From contig LYSV01000001.1 of the NCBI GenBank assembly GCA_001657315.1, forward strand, positions 62,001 to 126,000: a stretch of 64,000 nt of DNA, given 5' to 3'. Below are positions 19,440 through 27,914 of the stretch, piece after piece. The stretch comes from Flammeovirgaceae bacterium BBD 1991-12 (GTDB lineage: Bacteria; Bacteroidota; Bacteroidia; Cytophagales; Cyclobacteriaceae). Each line of letters begins with the position of its first letter. Position 1 is the stretch's first letter. The notes below the pieces were generated by a model, which made no database searches, was not told the origin of the DNA, and was given only the letters and a program-made list of their open reading frames with translations. A program made the position numbers and the translations under genes.

Positions 19440-20858
19440 ATGGAGATCAAACATATACAAACCAAAAAGTTTCTGGATTCCAACTTCCTGCTGGAAAACG
19501 AGGTGGCAGAAGAGCTTTACCATGAACATGCGAAAGACATGCCCATCATTGACTATCACTGTCATCTGCCACCCACAGACCTGGCCGATGACCGGCAATT
19601 CAGCAACCTGACGGAAATATGGCTGGAGGGCGACCACTACAAGTGGCGTGCAATGCGTACCAACGGAGTCGATGAAAAGTATATTACCGGAGATGCTACT
19701 GCAAAGGAAAAATTCCTGAAGTGGGCGGAGACTGTGCCTTACACCCTGTGCAACCCTTTGTACCACTGGACCCATCTGGAGTTGAAAAGGTATTTTGACA
19801 TCAGCGAATTGGTTAATACCCATACTGCCGAAGCTATATACCATGAAGCGGGTACGCAACTGGCTCACCCCGAATTTAGCTGCAGGAACATCCTGCGCAG
19901 AATGAACGTGGAGGTGGTCTGCACTACTGACGATCCTGTGGATAGTCTGGAACACCACATTGCGCTCAAAAAAGATTTCGAGGTCAGGGTGCTGCCTACC
20001 TTCCGGCCGGACAAGGCCTATGCAGTGGAAAATGAAACTGCCTATGCCAATTACGTGGAGGCATTGTCGGAAGTCACAGGCACGGCTGTCAATTCCTTTG
20101 ACACACTGATGGCTGCCCTGGAAAAACGTATCTCTTTTTTCCATGAGAACGGATGCCGGCTGTCAGACCACGGACTCGAGCGGCTGTACCATGAAAAAGT
20201 CTCCGCGGATGAGGTCCGGAAGATATTTTTAAAGGTACTCGGCGGACATGCCTTGTCCACAGAAGAAATACAAAAGTTTAAATATGCCGTGCTGGTAGAG
20301 TTGAGCAGGCTTTACCATAAATTCGGGTGGACGCAGCAGTTCCACCTGGGGGCACTTAGAAACAATAATGCCAGAATGATGCGACGTTTGGGGCCTGACA
20401 CAGGTTTTGATTCCATAGGCGATTTCAGTCAGGCCGCATCTCTGGCCGACTTTCTGAACGAGCTGGACAGTACCGATCAACTCGCTCAGACAATCCTTTA
20501 CAATCTCAACCCCCGTGATAATGAAGTGATGGCCACCATGATCGGGAATTTCAACGACGGCTCCGTGGCCGGAAAGATCCAGTTCGGGTCAGGGTGGTGG
20601 TTCCTGGACCAAAAGGATGGAATGACAAGACAAATGATTGCCTTGTCAAATATGGGGTTGTTGAGTAGGTTTGTGGGCATGCTTACGGACTCCCGGAGTT
20701 TCATGTCGTATCCCCGGCATGAGTATTTCAGAAGGATACTTTGCAATCTTCTTGGTACGGATGTGGTGAATGGTGAAATACCTTACGATATTGATCTTTT
20801 GGGAGGCATGGTAAAAAATATCTGCTACAACAATGCTAAGGAATATTTCAAATTTTAA
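19440..20858 (+). CDS. uxaC: Glucuronate/galacturonate isomerase
   Basis: 472 residues, the standard UxaC length. It isomerises D-glucuronate to fructuronate and D-galacturonate to tagaturonate, feeding both arms. Recognised are the metal-binding YHCHLPPTDLADD near residue 38, the WLEGDHYKWRAMRTNGV block, CTTDDPVDSL, TFRPDKA, and FGSGWWFLDQKDGM with a late SYPRHEYFRRILCNLLG. It lies between uxuA (11 bp) and kdgK (15 bp) in a tightly packed operon. Confidence 0.97.
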   Translation: MEIKHIQTKKFLDSNFLLENEVAEELYHEHAKDMPIIDYHCHLPPTDLADDRQFSNLTEIWLEGDHYKWRAMRTNGVDEKYITGDATAKEKFLKWAETVPYTLCNPLYHWTHLELKRYFDISELVNTHTAEAIYHEAGTQLAHPEFSCRNILRRMNVEVVCTTDDPVDSLEHHIALKKDFEVRVLPTFRPDKAYAVENETAYANYVEALSEVTGTAVNSFDTLMAALEKRISFFHENGCRLSDHGLERLYHEKVSADEVRKIFLKVLGGHALSTEEIQKFKYAVLVELSRLYHKFGWTQQFHLGALRNNNARMMRRLGPDTGFDSIGDFSQAASLADFLNELDSTDQLAQTILYNLNPRDNEVMATMIGNFNDGSVAGKIQFGSGWWFLDQKDGMTRQMIALSNMGLLSRFVGMLTDSRSFMSYPRHEYFRRILCNLLGTDVVNGEIPYDIDLLGGMVKNICYNNAKEYFKF

Positions 20859-20873
20859 ACTGGATCAATACAA

Positions 20874-21911
20874 ATGAAAAAGGTAGTTACTTTTGGCGAA
20901 ATCATGTTACGACTTGCGCCTCCCGGATTTCTGAGATTTTCTCAAACCAATACATTCGATGTTATCTACGGTGGGGGTGAGTCCAATGTGGCGGTTTCTT
21001 TGGCCAACTATGGTCTGCCCGTTGATTTCGTGACAAGACTCCCTGATAATGATATAGGTCGCTGCGCGCTGATGGAAATGCGTAAGCGAGGTGTCAATAC
21101 GAACCATATTGTTTTTGGAGGAGAGCGACTAGGCATCTATTTCCTCGAGACCGGCGCCGTAAGCAGGGGCAGCAAAGTAGTCTATGACAGGGCCCATTCA
21201 GCCATGTCTACGATAGAGAAAGGTATGATCGACTGGGAAAAGGTATTCGAGGATGCACAGTGGTTCCACTGGACAGGGATTACCCCAGCGATCTCCCAGG
21301 GTGCTGCCGATGTGTGCCTTGAAGCCGTACAGGCTGCCAGCCAACTCGGGCTTACCATCTCTACAGATCTGAACTACCGAAAAAAGCTTTGGAAATACGG
21401 CAAAGAACCCGGTGACATTATGCCTGCACTGGTAGAGCACTGTGATATTATTCTGGGCAATGAGGAAGATGCCGAAAAGCACTTCGGCATTCATCCCGAT
21501 AGTGTGGATGTAACTCAGGGTGACTCCATGGATGCCCAGGCCTATAAGTCCGTATGCGTGGGACTCATGGAGCGGTTTCCCAAAGCAAAAAAGGTCATCA
21601 CCACACTCAGGGGCTCCATCAGCGCCTCACATAACACCTGGTCAGGCGTGTTATACAACGGCAAGGAGTTCCTGGAAGCCCGCACTTACCAGATCACACA
21701 CATCGTAGACCGCGTGGGTGGCGGCGACTCCTTTATGGGTGGACTGATCTATGGTTTGATCCATTACCCGGATGACGACCAAAAAGCCCTGGACTACGCC
21801 GTGGCAGCTTCATGTCTCAAGCACACGATCTATGGTGATGCCAACCAGGTGACCATCGATGAGGTGGAGAAGCTGATGAGCGGAGATGCATCGGGAAGAG
21901 TTTCTCGCTGA
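20874..21911 (+). CDS. kdgK: 2-keto-3-deoxygluconate kinase (PfkB family)
   Basis: 345 residues of the ribokinase/PfkB family. It phosphorylates KDG to KDPG. Seen: GEIMLRLAPP at the N-terminus, the substrate-site YGGGESNVAVSLANYG, the DLNYRKKLW block, an intact GNEED segment, the ITTLRGSISASH nucleotide-binding region and the catalytic DRVGGGDSFMGGL near residue 280. It is 15 bp downstream of uxaC, which supports the KDG kinase assignment. It is followed by a GT-rich low-complexity tract and the inserted four-helix-bundle gene. Confidence 0.93.
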   Translation: MKKVVTFGEIMLRLAPPGFLRFSQTNTFDVIYGGGESNVAVSLANYGLPVDFVTRLPDNDIGRCALMEMRKRGVNTNHIVFGGERLGIYFLETGAVSRGSKVVYDRAHSAMSTIEKGMIDWEKVFEDAQWFHWTGITPAISQGAADVCLEAVQAASQLGLTISTDLNYRKKLWKYGKEPGDIMPALVEHCDIILGNEEDAEKHFGIHPDSVDVTQGDSMDAQAYKSVCVGLMERFPKAKKVITTLRGSISASHNTWSGVLYNGKEFLEARTYQITHIVDRVGGGDSFMGGLIYGLIHYPDDDQKALDYAVAASCLKHTIYGDANQVTIDEVEKLMSGDASGRVSR

Positions 21912-21965
21912 TAGTTGATAGTGGTTGGTTAATGGTTAATGGTGGTTAGTCGTTGATAGTTTGTT
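21912..21965. repeat. GT-rich low-complexity tract after kdgK
   Basis: Starts directly at the kdgK stop and repeats words such as TTGATAGTGGTTGGTTAATGG. Its words reappear in inverted orientation at 22430-22487, on the far side of the four-helix-bundle gene. Confidence 0.6.
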
Positions 21966-22028
21966 CTAATGAGGTAGAGAATGTTGGTCATTTAACTTGC
22001 CAGCAGTAGTTTTAGGAAAAAGTCGGCT

Positions 22029-22418
22029 TTGGAAAATTACGACGAAAAAGAGGTAAAAGGCTTTACGGATCTGATGTGCTGGCAGGCGTGCAGAGAGGTT
22101 AGATTGTATATTGGTGAATTAACCAAAAAGCTACCTCAACATGAAAAGTATGATCTGATTGATAACATAAGAAGAGCATCCCGATCTGCTACAAGGAATA
22201 TCGCCGAGGGTTATGGTCGGCACCATCACCAGGAAAACCTTCAGTTCTGCAGAATATCACGAGGTTCTTTGTATGAAATACTGGATGATCTTATCACAGC
22301 TCAGGATGAAAAGTATATTGAAGAATCAGATTTTAAAAATGCCGAAGTAATGATTATCAAAGCCCTGAAACTATTAAATGGTTACATCAGATATATCGAA
22401 AGATCAAAACACACCTGA
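22029..22418 (+). CDS. Four-helix-bundle protein (S23/23S-IVP family)
   Basis: 129 residues from a TTG at 22029; the next ATG (about 22071) would remove the first part of helix 1, so the TTG is favoured. Family hallmarks are DLMCWQACREVRLYIGELTK, LIDNIRRASRSATRNIAEGYGR and LQFCRISRGSLYEILDDL. The family was first seen encoded in intervening sequences of 23S rRNA and is scattered through Bacteroidota genomes; the related Avd protein serves diversity-generating retroelements. No reverse transcriptase or template repeat is seen nearby. It splits an otherwise tight uronate operon and is bounded by complementary low-complexity tracts, so it looks inserted. Function unknown. Confidence 0.88.
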   Translation: MENYDEKEVKGFTDLMCWQACREVRLYIGELTKKLPQHEKYDLIDNIRRASRSATRNIAEGYGRHHHQENLQFCRISRGSLYEILDDLITAQDEKYIEESDFKNAEVMIIKALKLLNGYIRYIERSKHT

Positions 22419-22429
22419 CATTATTGACC

Positions 22430-22487
22430 AGGACTATCAACCAATAACAATCAACGAACAACAAAGCACTAACAACGAATAACCAGA
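22430..22487. repeat. CA-rich low-complexity tract before the KDPG aldolase gene
   Basis: Words ACTATCAACCAATAACAATC and CAACGAACAACAAAGC lead up to the aldolase start. Many are reverse complements of words at 21912-21965, so the two tracts could pair imperfectly around the inserted gene. Confidence 0.6.
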
Positions 22488-22489
22488 AA

Positions 22490-23158
22490 ATGTCAAATTT
22501 CACAAGAATAGAAGTAGCATTAGCCATGAAGAATACCGGGCTGGTGCCTGTTTTTTATCATTCCGATATAGATGTAAGCAAAAAGGTAGTAAAGGCCTGC
22601 TATGACGGGGGCGTGCGGGTGTTTGAATTCACCAACCGGGGTGATTTTGCTCACGAGGTGTTCTCAGAGCTGAATAAATACTGCCGCGCAGAACTACCTG
22701 AAATGATCATGGGGGTAGGTTCTGTCATTGATGCCGGCACCACGAGCCTGTACCTGCAATTGGGTGCCAACTTTATTGTGTCCCCTGTGCTGAAGGAGGA
22801 TATGGCCATTGTTTGTAACCGACGGAAGATATTGTGGTCTCCTGGCTGTGGATCACTAACGGAGATCTCCAGAGCCGAGGAGCTTGGCGCCGAGGTGGTC
22901 AAGATCTTCCCCGGCTCGCAGGTAGGAGGCCCGGGTTTTGTAAAAGCAGTAAGGGGGCCCTTCCCCTGGACCAGCATCATGCCCACAGGAGGAGTAGAAC
23001 CCACGGAAGAAAATCTGACCAAATGGTTTGAGGCAGGGGTGACCTGTGTGGGCATGGGCTCCAAATTGATCACGAAGGATATTATACAGGAAGATAAATA
23101 TGACCAGCTGACGAAAACAGTGAAAAATGCATTGGACATCATCCGGAAACTGAAATGA
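22490..23158 (+). CDS. eda: KDPG aldolase (2-dehydro-3-deoxyphosphogluconate aldolase)
   Basis: 222 residues, class I aldolase of the KDPG/KHG family. It cleaves KDPG to pyruvate and glyceraldehyde-3-phosphate. Seen: GVRVFEFTNRG with the catalytic Glu near residue 45, MGVGSVIDAGTT, the SPVLKEDMAIVCNRR block, the Schiff-base Lys138 in EVVKIFPGSQVGGPGF, and IMPTGGVEPTEENLTKWFEAG as phosphate site. The stop overlaps the dctP start by 4 bp, linking the last catabolic step with transport in one transcript. Confidence 0.95.
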   Translation: MSNFTRIEVALAMKNTGLVPVFYHSDIDVSKKVVKACYDGGVRVFEFTNRGDFAHEVFSELNKYCRAELPEMIMGVGSVIDAGTTSLYLQLGANFIVSPVLKEDMAIVCNRRKILWSPGCGSLTEISRAEELGAEVVKIFPGSQVGGPGFVKAVRGPFPWTSIMPTGGVEPTEENLTKWFEAGVTCVGMGSKLITKDIIQEDKYDQLTKTVKNALDIIRKLK

Positions 23159-24165
23159 TCCGGTCCATTACACTGCTGCTTTACCTGACAGGGATCTTCA
23201 CACTTTTTGGATGTGAAGGAGAAGAGAAGGTTAGAGTCCTGAGGCTGGCACATGGACTGGATATGACGCATCCGGTCCATAAAGGAATGGAGTTCATGGC
23301 CACAGACCTCGAAAAAAGGTCCAACGGTCAAATGAAAATAACGATTTACCCCAGCGGACAATTGGGAGCGGAGCGGGAATGTCTGGAGCTGCTGCAGATC
23401 GGCAGCCTGGACATGACCAAGGTCTCGGCTTCCGTTATGGAGAACTTCGCTCCTGATTATCAGGTACTGAGCCTCCCCTATATTTTCAGGGACAGGGAGC
23501 ACAGCTATACCGTTCTGGACGGTGAAGTAGGGCGGCAATTACTGGAAGAAGGTGAAAAATACAGACTTAAAGGTCTTTGCTTCTATGATGCCGGCAGCCG
23601 GAGCTTTTATACCAAAGACAGGCCTATCATGGCTCCGGAGGATCTGCACGGACTGAAGATCCGCGTGCAAAAAAGCAAAACAGCAGTGGAAATGATCGAA
23701 CACCTCGGCGGGTCCCCTACCCCTATACCATGGGGTGAGCTCTATACCGCTCTTCAGCAGGGTGTGGTAGACGGAGCAGAAAACAATCCCCCGAGCTTCT
23801 TCTTTTCCAGGCATTATGAGGTCTGTAAATACTACACCATTAACGAACACTCCTCCGTTCCCGATGTGCTTATCATCGGTACCAGTACATGGAGCAAGCT
23901 CAATGATCAGGAAAAAGAATGGCTGAGAGCGGCAGCCCTGGAGTCTGCCACTTTTCAGCGCGAGCTCTGGCAAAAGTCGGAGATGGAATGTCTGGAAGCT
24001 GTAAAAAAAGAAGGTGTGGAGGTAATCTATCCTCCAAAAAAACCTTTTTCAGAAAAAGTGACCTCCATGTATGAGCAGTATGAAGCCCAACCCCGGCTGG
24101 CTGATATTATTCGAAGGATACGGGCTGTAAACACCAGTTCCGATACACAGGAGGGTAGTCTATGA
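23155..24165 (+). CDS. dctP: TRAP transporter substrate-binding protein DctP, lipoprotein
   Basis: 336 residues. The N-terminus is a lipoprotein signal with LFGC at about residues 17-20, so the binding protein is likely membrane-tethered rather than free in the periplasm. The mature protein matches the DctP/TAXI-independent TRAP family: LRLAHGLDMTHPVHKGMEF, YPSGQLGAERECLELLQIG, the KIRVQKSKTAVEMIEHLGGSPTPIPWGELYTALQQGVVDGAENNP region (conserved Arg in the KIRVQ block binds the ligand carboxylate). TRAP systems import organic acids with Na+. Its place between KDPG aldolase and the other TRAP subunits points to galacturonate or glucuronate as ligand. Confidence 0.94.
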   Translation: MIRSITLLLYLTGIFTLFGCEGEEKVRVLRLAHGLDMTHPVHKGMEFMATDLEKRSNGQMKITIYPSGQLGAERECLELLQIGSLDMTKVSASVMENFAPDYQVLSLPYIFRDREHSYTVLDGEVGRQLLEEGEKYRLKGLCFYDAGSRSFYTKDRPIMAPEDLHGLKIRVQKSKTAVEMIEHLGGSPTPIPWGELYTALQQGVVDGAENNPPSFFFSRHYEVCKYYTINEHSSVPDVLIIGTSTWSKLNDQEKEWLRAAALESATFQRELWQKSEMECLEAVKKEGVEVIYPPKKPFSEKVTSMYEQYEAQPRLADIIRRIRAVNTSSDTQEGSL

Positions 24166-24659
24166 GACAAAAGCTGGACTACTTTCTTGAAAAACTCCTG
24201 ATCGTTCTTATGGTACTGATGGTGCTGGATGTGGTCTGGCAGGTAACGTCACGGCTGCTGTCCAAATACCTCGCAGGGATCATAAGTCTGGCCCCAAGTA
24301 CCTTTACAGACGAGATCGCTGGTTTCCTGCTCATCTGGCTGGGGCTGCTCGGCGCGGCCTATGCCTCAGGGAAGGGACAGCACCTGGCTATTGAGCTGCT
24401 GCCCGACAGGTTAAACCCTGCCAACAGGAAAAAGCTGGACATATTCATCAACCTGCTGATCCTGTTGTTTGCCACCTCTGTCATGCTGATAGGCGGCTCC
24501 AACCTGGTGTACCTTACCTTTTTGCTGGAGCAGCGATCAGCCAGCCTGGGCATACCGCTGGGATACATCTACACCTGTGTACCGCTGAGTGGACTGTTTA
24601 TTGTCATCTACTCACTGGTCAACATCAAAGAAAAGATTACCGCAGAATCAGAAACGTAA
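24162..24659 (+). CDS. dctQ: TRAP transporter small permease DctQ
   Basis: 165 residues with four predicted membrane segments (about 10-28, 48-66, 88-108 and 130-150). Typical DctQ features are the FTDEIAGFLLIWLGLLGAAYA block and a late PLGYIYTCVPLSGLFIVIYSL. It joins DctM and DctP to form the Na+-dependent uptake system. Start overlaps the dctP stop by 4 bp and its stop is 1 bp before dctM, so expression is tightly coupled. Confidence 0.93.
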   Translation: MRQKLDYFLEKLLIVLMVLMVLDVVWQVTSRLLSKYLAGIISLAPSTFTDEIAGFLLIWLGLLGAAYASGKGQHLAIELLPDRLNPANRKKLDIFINLLILLFATSVMLIGGSNLVYLTFLLEQRSASLGIPLGYIYTCVPLSGLFIVIYSLVNIKEKITAESET

Positions 24660-24660
24660 A

Positions 24661-25959
24661 ATGGATTTTATTGAAATAGGCATATTGGTTTCTTCTTTCC
24701 TGGTCTTGCTGGCAATAGGAACACCCATTGCCTACAGTATCGGGATATCTTCCCTCTTCACTATGCTGGTGAGTATTTCCACGATGCCTTCCATCACCAC
24801 ACTGGCGCAGCGCATGGCCACCGCTCTTGACAGCTTTGCACTGCTGGCAATTCCTTTTTTTATCCTTGCCGGGCAGCTAATGAACAGGGGTGGGATAGCC
24901 GAGCGCCTCATCGATTTTGCCAAAGTACTGGTGGGCCGCCTCCCCGGAGGATTGGCTTTTGTGAATATTCTGGCCTGTATGCTATTCGGAGCCATATCCG
25001 GCTCCGCAGTGGCGGCAGCTTCAGCCATTGGTGGCTTTATGGTGAACAGAATGGAAAAGGAAGGGTACTCACGTTCCTTCAGTGCCGCAGTAAATATCAC
25101 CAGCTCCACCACAGGCCTGATCATACCACCCAGTAATATTCTTATTATCTATTCACTGGCAAGTGGCGGGGCCAGTATTGCTGCACTGTTTGTGGCCGGG
25201 TACCTTCCTGGTATGCTGGTAGGGCTATTCCTGATGCTGGTAGCCGGTGTTTGGGCCTATATTCGTAAATATCCTGTCGGTGAAGGAATAGGATTAAAAA
25301 TGGCGGTAATAAAGTTTCTGGATGCACTGCCAAGTCTGTTACTGCTGGTCATTGTTATCGGGGGTATTGTGGCTGGGATCTTTACCGCTACTGAGGCTTC
25401 GGCCATTGCCGTGGTCTACACCCTCGTACTTTCCATGGTGGTGTATCGCCAGGTGACCATCCGGAACCTGCCCGATATTATTCTGGAAACCGTAAAGACC
25501 ACCTCCATTGTTATGCTGCTCATAGGTACCTCAATGGGCATGTCATGGGTGATGTCCTTTGAAAATATTCCACAAGACGTAAGCGCCGCGTTGCTCAGCT
25601 TCAGCGACAATGAATTCGTTATCCTGCTTATCATTAACCTCATTCTGCTGTTCGTAGGTGTGTTCATGGACATGACGCCAGCCGTGCTGATCTTCACCCC
25701 TATTTTCCTGCCCATTGTCACCAAAATGGGGATGGATCCTGTCCATTTCGGAATAGTGATGGTCCTGAACCTATGCATTGGCCTGTGCACGCCACCGGTA
25801 GGTTCCGTGCTGTTTGTTGGATGTGGGATCGCGGGCACCTCCATTGAGAAGGTCATCAAACCGCTGGTCCCGCTGTTCCTGACCATGATCGCAGCCCTGT
25901 TGCTGGTCACCTACTTCCCAGAGATCAGCCTATGGCTTCCCCGTGTATTTGGTCTTTAG
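24661..25959 (+). CDS. dctM: TRAP transporter large permease DctM
   Basis: 432 residues from the ATG at 24661; the longer frame from 24589 overlaps dctQ and is not needed. About twelve membrane segments. Seen: IGILVSSFLVLLAIGTPIAYS at the N-terminus, FFILAGQLMNRGGIAERLIDF, the AISGSAVAAASAIGGFM motif, SSTTGLIIPPSNILIIYS and the late GLCTPPVGSVLFVGCGIA motif, all typical of DctM. It forms the Na+-coupled transport channel of the uronate TRAP system. Confidence 0.95.
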   Translation: MDFIEIGILVSSFLVLLAIGTPIAYSIGISSLFTMLVSISTMPSITTLAQRMATALDSFALLAIPFFILAGQLMNRGGIAERLIDFAKVLVGRLPGGLAFVNILACMLFGAISGSAVAAASAIGGFMVNRMEKEGYSRSFSAAVNITSSTTGLIIPPSNILIIYSLASGGASIAALFVAGYLPGMLVGLFLMLVAGVWAYIRKYPVGEGIGLKMAVIKFLDALPSLLLLVIVIGGIVAGIFTATEASAIAVVYTLVLSMVVYRQVTIRNLPDIILETVKTTSIVMLLIGTSMGMSWVMSFENIPQDVSAALLSFSDNEFVILLIINLILLFVGVFMDMTPAVLIFTPIFLPIVTKMGMDPVHFGIVMVLNLCIGLCTPPVGSVLFVGCGIAGTSIEKVIKPLVPLFLTMIAALLLVTYFPEISLWLPRVFGL

Positions 25960-26057
25960 TGCAGTGACCAAAAAGTATAAAATTTCATTGATACATAATT
26001 CAATGATCTATCACCTTTCCTTAATAACTTAGTACACCCAATAACCAATAACGACGA

Positions 26058-27077
26058 ATGAAGATCATAACCTTTGGCGAGCTTTTATTACGTTTCTCTC
26101 CCTCTCACTATGCCAAAATACGGGAGCAGGAGCATATGATCATGAATGTAGGTGGAGCTGAGGCCAATGTGGCCGTAAGCCTTTCCAACATGGGGCTGAG
26201 TGTGGACTATGTAAGCCGTGTCCCTTCCAATGAGCTAACGCAGTTCTGCATCCGTGATCTGGCCAAAAACCTGGTCAAGATCGATCATATGCAGTACGGC
26301 GGTAAGCGGCTGGGTCTGTACTTTGTAGAAAGCGGGAATTCCATCCGCTCCGGCAAAGTGATCTATGATCGTGAGGATTCCTCCTTTGCTGAAATGACGC
26401 CGGGTATGATCAACTGGGAAGAGGTGATGAAGGATGCTGACTGGTTTCATTGGACAGGAGTTACTCCTGCCCTTTCACTGGGAGCAGCCTATGCCTGCCA
26501 GGAAGCCATTCAAAAGGCCAGGGAGCTGGGACTTACCGTTTCCGGCGACCTGAACTACAGGAAGAAGCTCTGGAACTACGAGAAAAGCCCTAATCAGATC
26601 ATTCCTGAATTTGTTTCCAAAACTGACATACTTGTATGCGACGTTACAAGTTGCAGGATCATGGCGGACGTAAAGATCAAAAATGAAAAGGCGCCCTATC
26701 AGGAACAACTACAGGAGTGCTCTGAGCTGCTGCACAAAAAATATCCTAATCTGAAAGTGAGCAGCAGTCTGATCCGTGATATCCTGAACCATTCCCATCA
26801 CTGCATCAAAGGCGCATTGTACTCAGAGGGAAATACTGTTTATGCCGAGGAGCAGGATATCTATCCTGTGATCGACAGGATCGGCGGGGGGGATGCCTTT
26901 ATGTCGGGACTCATCTACGGCCTGATAAACTACAAGGATGATCTGCAAAAGGTCATCAACTTTGCCACAGCAGCCTCCGCATTAAAACACACCATCAAGG
27001 GCGATTTCAACTCCTTTTCCGCCGACGAAATATCCGGACTATTGGAAGGCGGAAAAAACGCCAATGTGGAGCGGTAA
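26058..27077 (+). CDS. Second PfkB-family sugar kinase, KdgK paralogue with altered nucleotide region
   Basis: 339 residues, clearly a paralogue of KdgK at 20874: shared GELLLRFSP, VGGAEANVAVSLSNMG, DWFHWTGVTPALSLGAA, SGDLNYRKKLWNYEKSP and catalytic DRIGGGDAFMSGL. Two segments differ. Where KdgK has GNEEDAEKHFG this protein has CDVTSCRIMADV, and where KdgK has TTLRGSISASHNTWSG it has SSLIRDILNHSHHCIKG. Those regions contact ATP/Mg in PfkB kinases. It may therefore have changed specificity, become regulatory, or be inactive. It follows dctM by 98 bp and may have its own promoter. Confidence 0.85.
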   Translation: MKIITFGELLLRFSPSHYAKIREQEHMIMNVGGAEANVAVSLSNMGLSVDYVSRVPSNELTQFCIRDLAKNLVKIDHMQYGGKRLGLYFVESGNSIRSGKVIYDREDSSFAEMTPGMINWEEVMKDADWFHWTGVTPALSLGAAYACQEAIQKARELGLTVSGDLNYRKKLWNYEKSPNQIIPEFVSKTDILVCDVTSCRIMADVKIKNEKAPYQEQLQECSELLHKKYPNLKVSSSLIRDILNHSHHCIKGALYSEGNTVYAEEQDIYPVIDRIGGGDAFMSGLIYGLINYKDDLQKVINFATAASALKHTIKGDFNSFSADEISGLLEGGKNANVER

Positions 27078-27115
27078 TTTTGTTGATTGATGTTGGTTGA
27101 TGAGGGTCTATTGTT
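27078..27115. repeat. GT-rich low-complexity tract after the second kinase gene
   Basis: TTTTGTTGATTGATGTTGG followed by TTGATGAGGG, starting at the stop codon. Related words occur inverted at about 27953-27987 (ATCATCTATCAACAAC), enclosing the repeat-rich gap. Confidence 0.5.
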
Positions 27116-27216
27116 CTCGCCGCGGATTCACTGAACTCTGTGATGGATGATGGATCTACCGTCCTGATGAACACAATTATTTTTTACTCCATTTTAGCAA
27201 CCACAGGGCGGAAATA

Positions 27217-27249
27217 AACCTTACTAAGTCTTGAAGGCTTAGTAAGGTT
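27217..27249. repeat. Hairpin repeat, copy 1 (AACCTTACTAAG family)
   Basis: Perfect 12-bp inverted repeat AACCTTACTAAG (27217-27228) and CTTAGTAAGGTT (27238-27249) around a 9-nt loop, preceded by GGAAATA. A second copy with the same leading GAAATAA lies at 27915, in the same orientation, on the other side of the tandem array. Confidence 0.9.
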
Positions 27250-27432
27250 AGAAGACAATTCAGCCAACCTCTCATCCTCCACGCACAAAATCCTGCCCTC
27301 AAAATGCTTGCCGATATCGCCGAGAGCCTCATGCAGTTTGGTAAAATGCTTGCCGGAGCTTCCGTCTGAACCTTTCCATCCTTATTTTGATCTCTGTATC
27401 TGCAAGGGGGTTAATTTCCACCCCCGATTTTA

Positions 27433-27770
27433 TCCCCAGCGTTTCCGGGGGGTCATATCTGTATTTAATTTTACTCCCGAAGGTTCCGGGGGTTCATTCA
27501 AGTTCGTAATTTGTCTCCCGGCAGTTGTCGAGGCTGCGGCAATACTTTTGTTTTTGTCCCCGAGGTTCCGGAGCACTCAAACGGGTTCTCATTTTTGCTC
27601 CCGGAAGTTCCGGGAGCTCATTCAAGTCAGCAATTTATCTCCCTACAACTGTCGGCCTGACGGTTAAGCCCTTGTTTCCGCCTCCGGAGGCTCCGGAGTA
27701 CTCAAACAGGTTTTTACTTTTATTCCCGGGGATACCGGTAGTTCTTTCCGATCTGTCTGCGATTCCCCAA
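27433..27770. repeat. Degenerate tandem array of about 41-bp hairpin repeats with a three-unit super-period
   Basis: About eight units start near 27433, 27474, 27515, 27557, 27598, 27639, 27681, 27723, with a partial unit at 27763; spacings are 40-42 bp. Each starts with a CTCCCGG-type block, and most form a palindrome such as CTCCCGGAAGTTCCGGGAG (27598-27616), followed by a T-rich spacer of about 22 nt. Units also match at every third position: 27474, 27598 and 27723 (TTCATTCAAGT or similar spacer), 27515 and 27639 (palindrome lost, GTTGTCG or CTGTCGG core), 27557 and 27681 (ACTCAAACgGGTT or ACTCAAACaGGTT). This gives a higher-order period of 124-125 bp. Reading frames through it are repetitive and have no coding signs. 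It is not CRISPR-like because spacers are conserved between super-units. The rest of the gap 27078-28035 holds no gene. Confidence 0.8.
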
Positions 27771-27914
27771 CATTATTGGAAGTAATAAACCCATCAATAA
27801 TTCTCAAGAAATTCCGTAAGGTTTTACTTCGAAAAATTCACCGGATTGTGTGAGGGCTCAATGCATCGCTGAACGCAATTTTGCATCTTTAAGCTTAAAC
27901 CCAGAACAGAAATA

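Noticed and set aside
22651-23538. Long antisense open frame (295 codons) across eda/dctP
   Set aside because: Shadow of two solid genes with no recognisable motif.
24589-24660. Upstream extension of DctM
   Set aside because: The extension overlaps dctQ and adds a non-homologous leader; the ATG at 24661 is 1 bp after the dctQ stop and gives the standard DctM N-terminus.
27433-27770. CRISPR array
   Set aside because: Units are degenerate and the inter-palindrome sequence is itself repeated at the three-unit period, so there are no unique spacers; no link with the distant cas6.
27308-27785. Overlapping open frames of 86-119 codons across the 41-bp array
   Set aside because: Their translations only mirror the tandem repeats, with Cys/Pro/Arg-rich low-complexity composition, and no start context.
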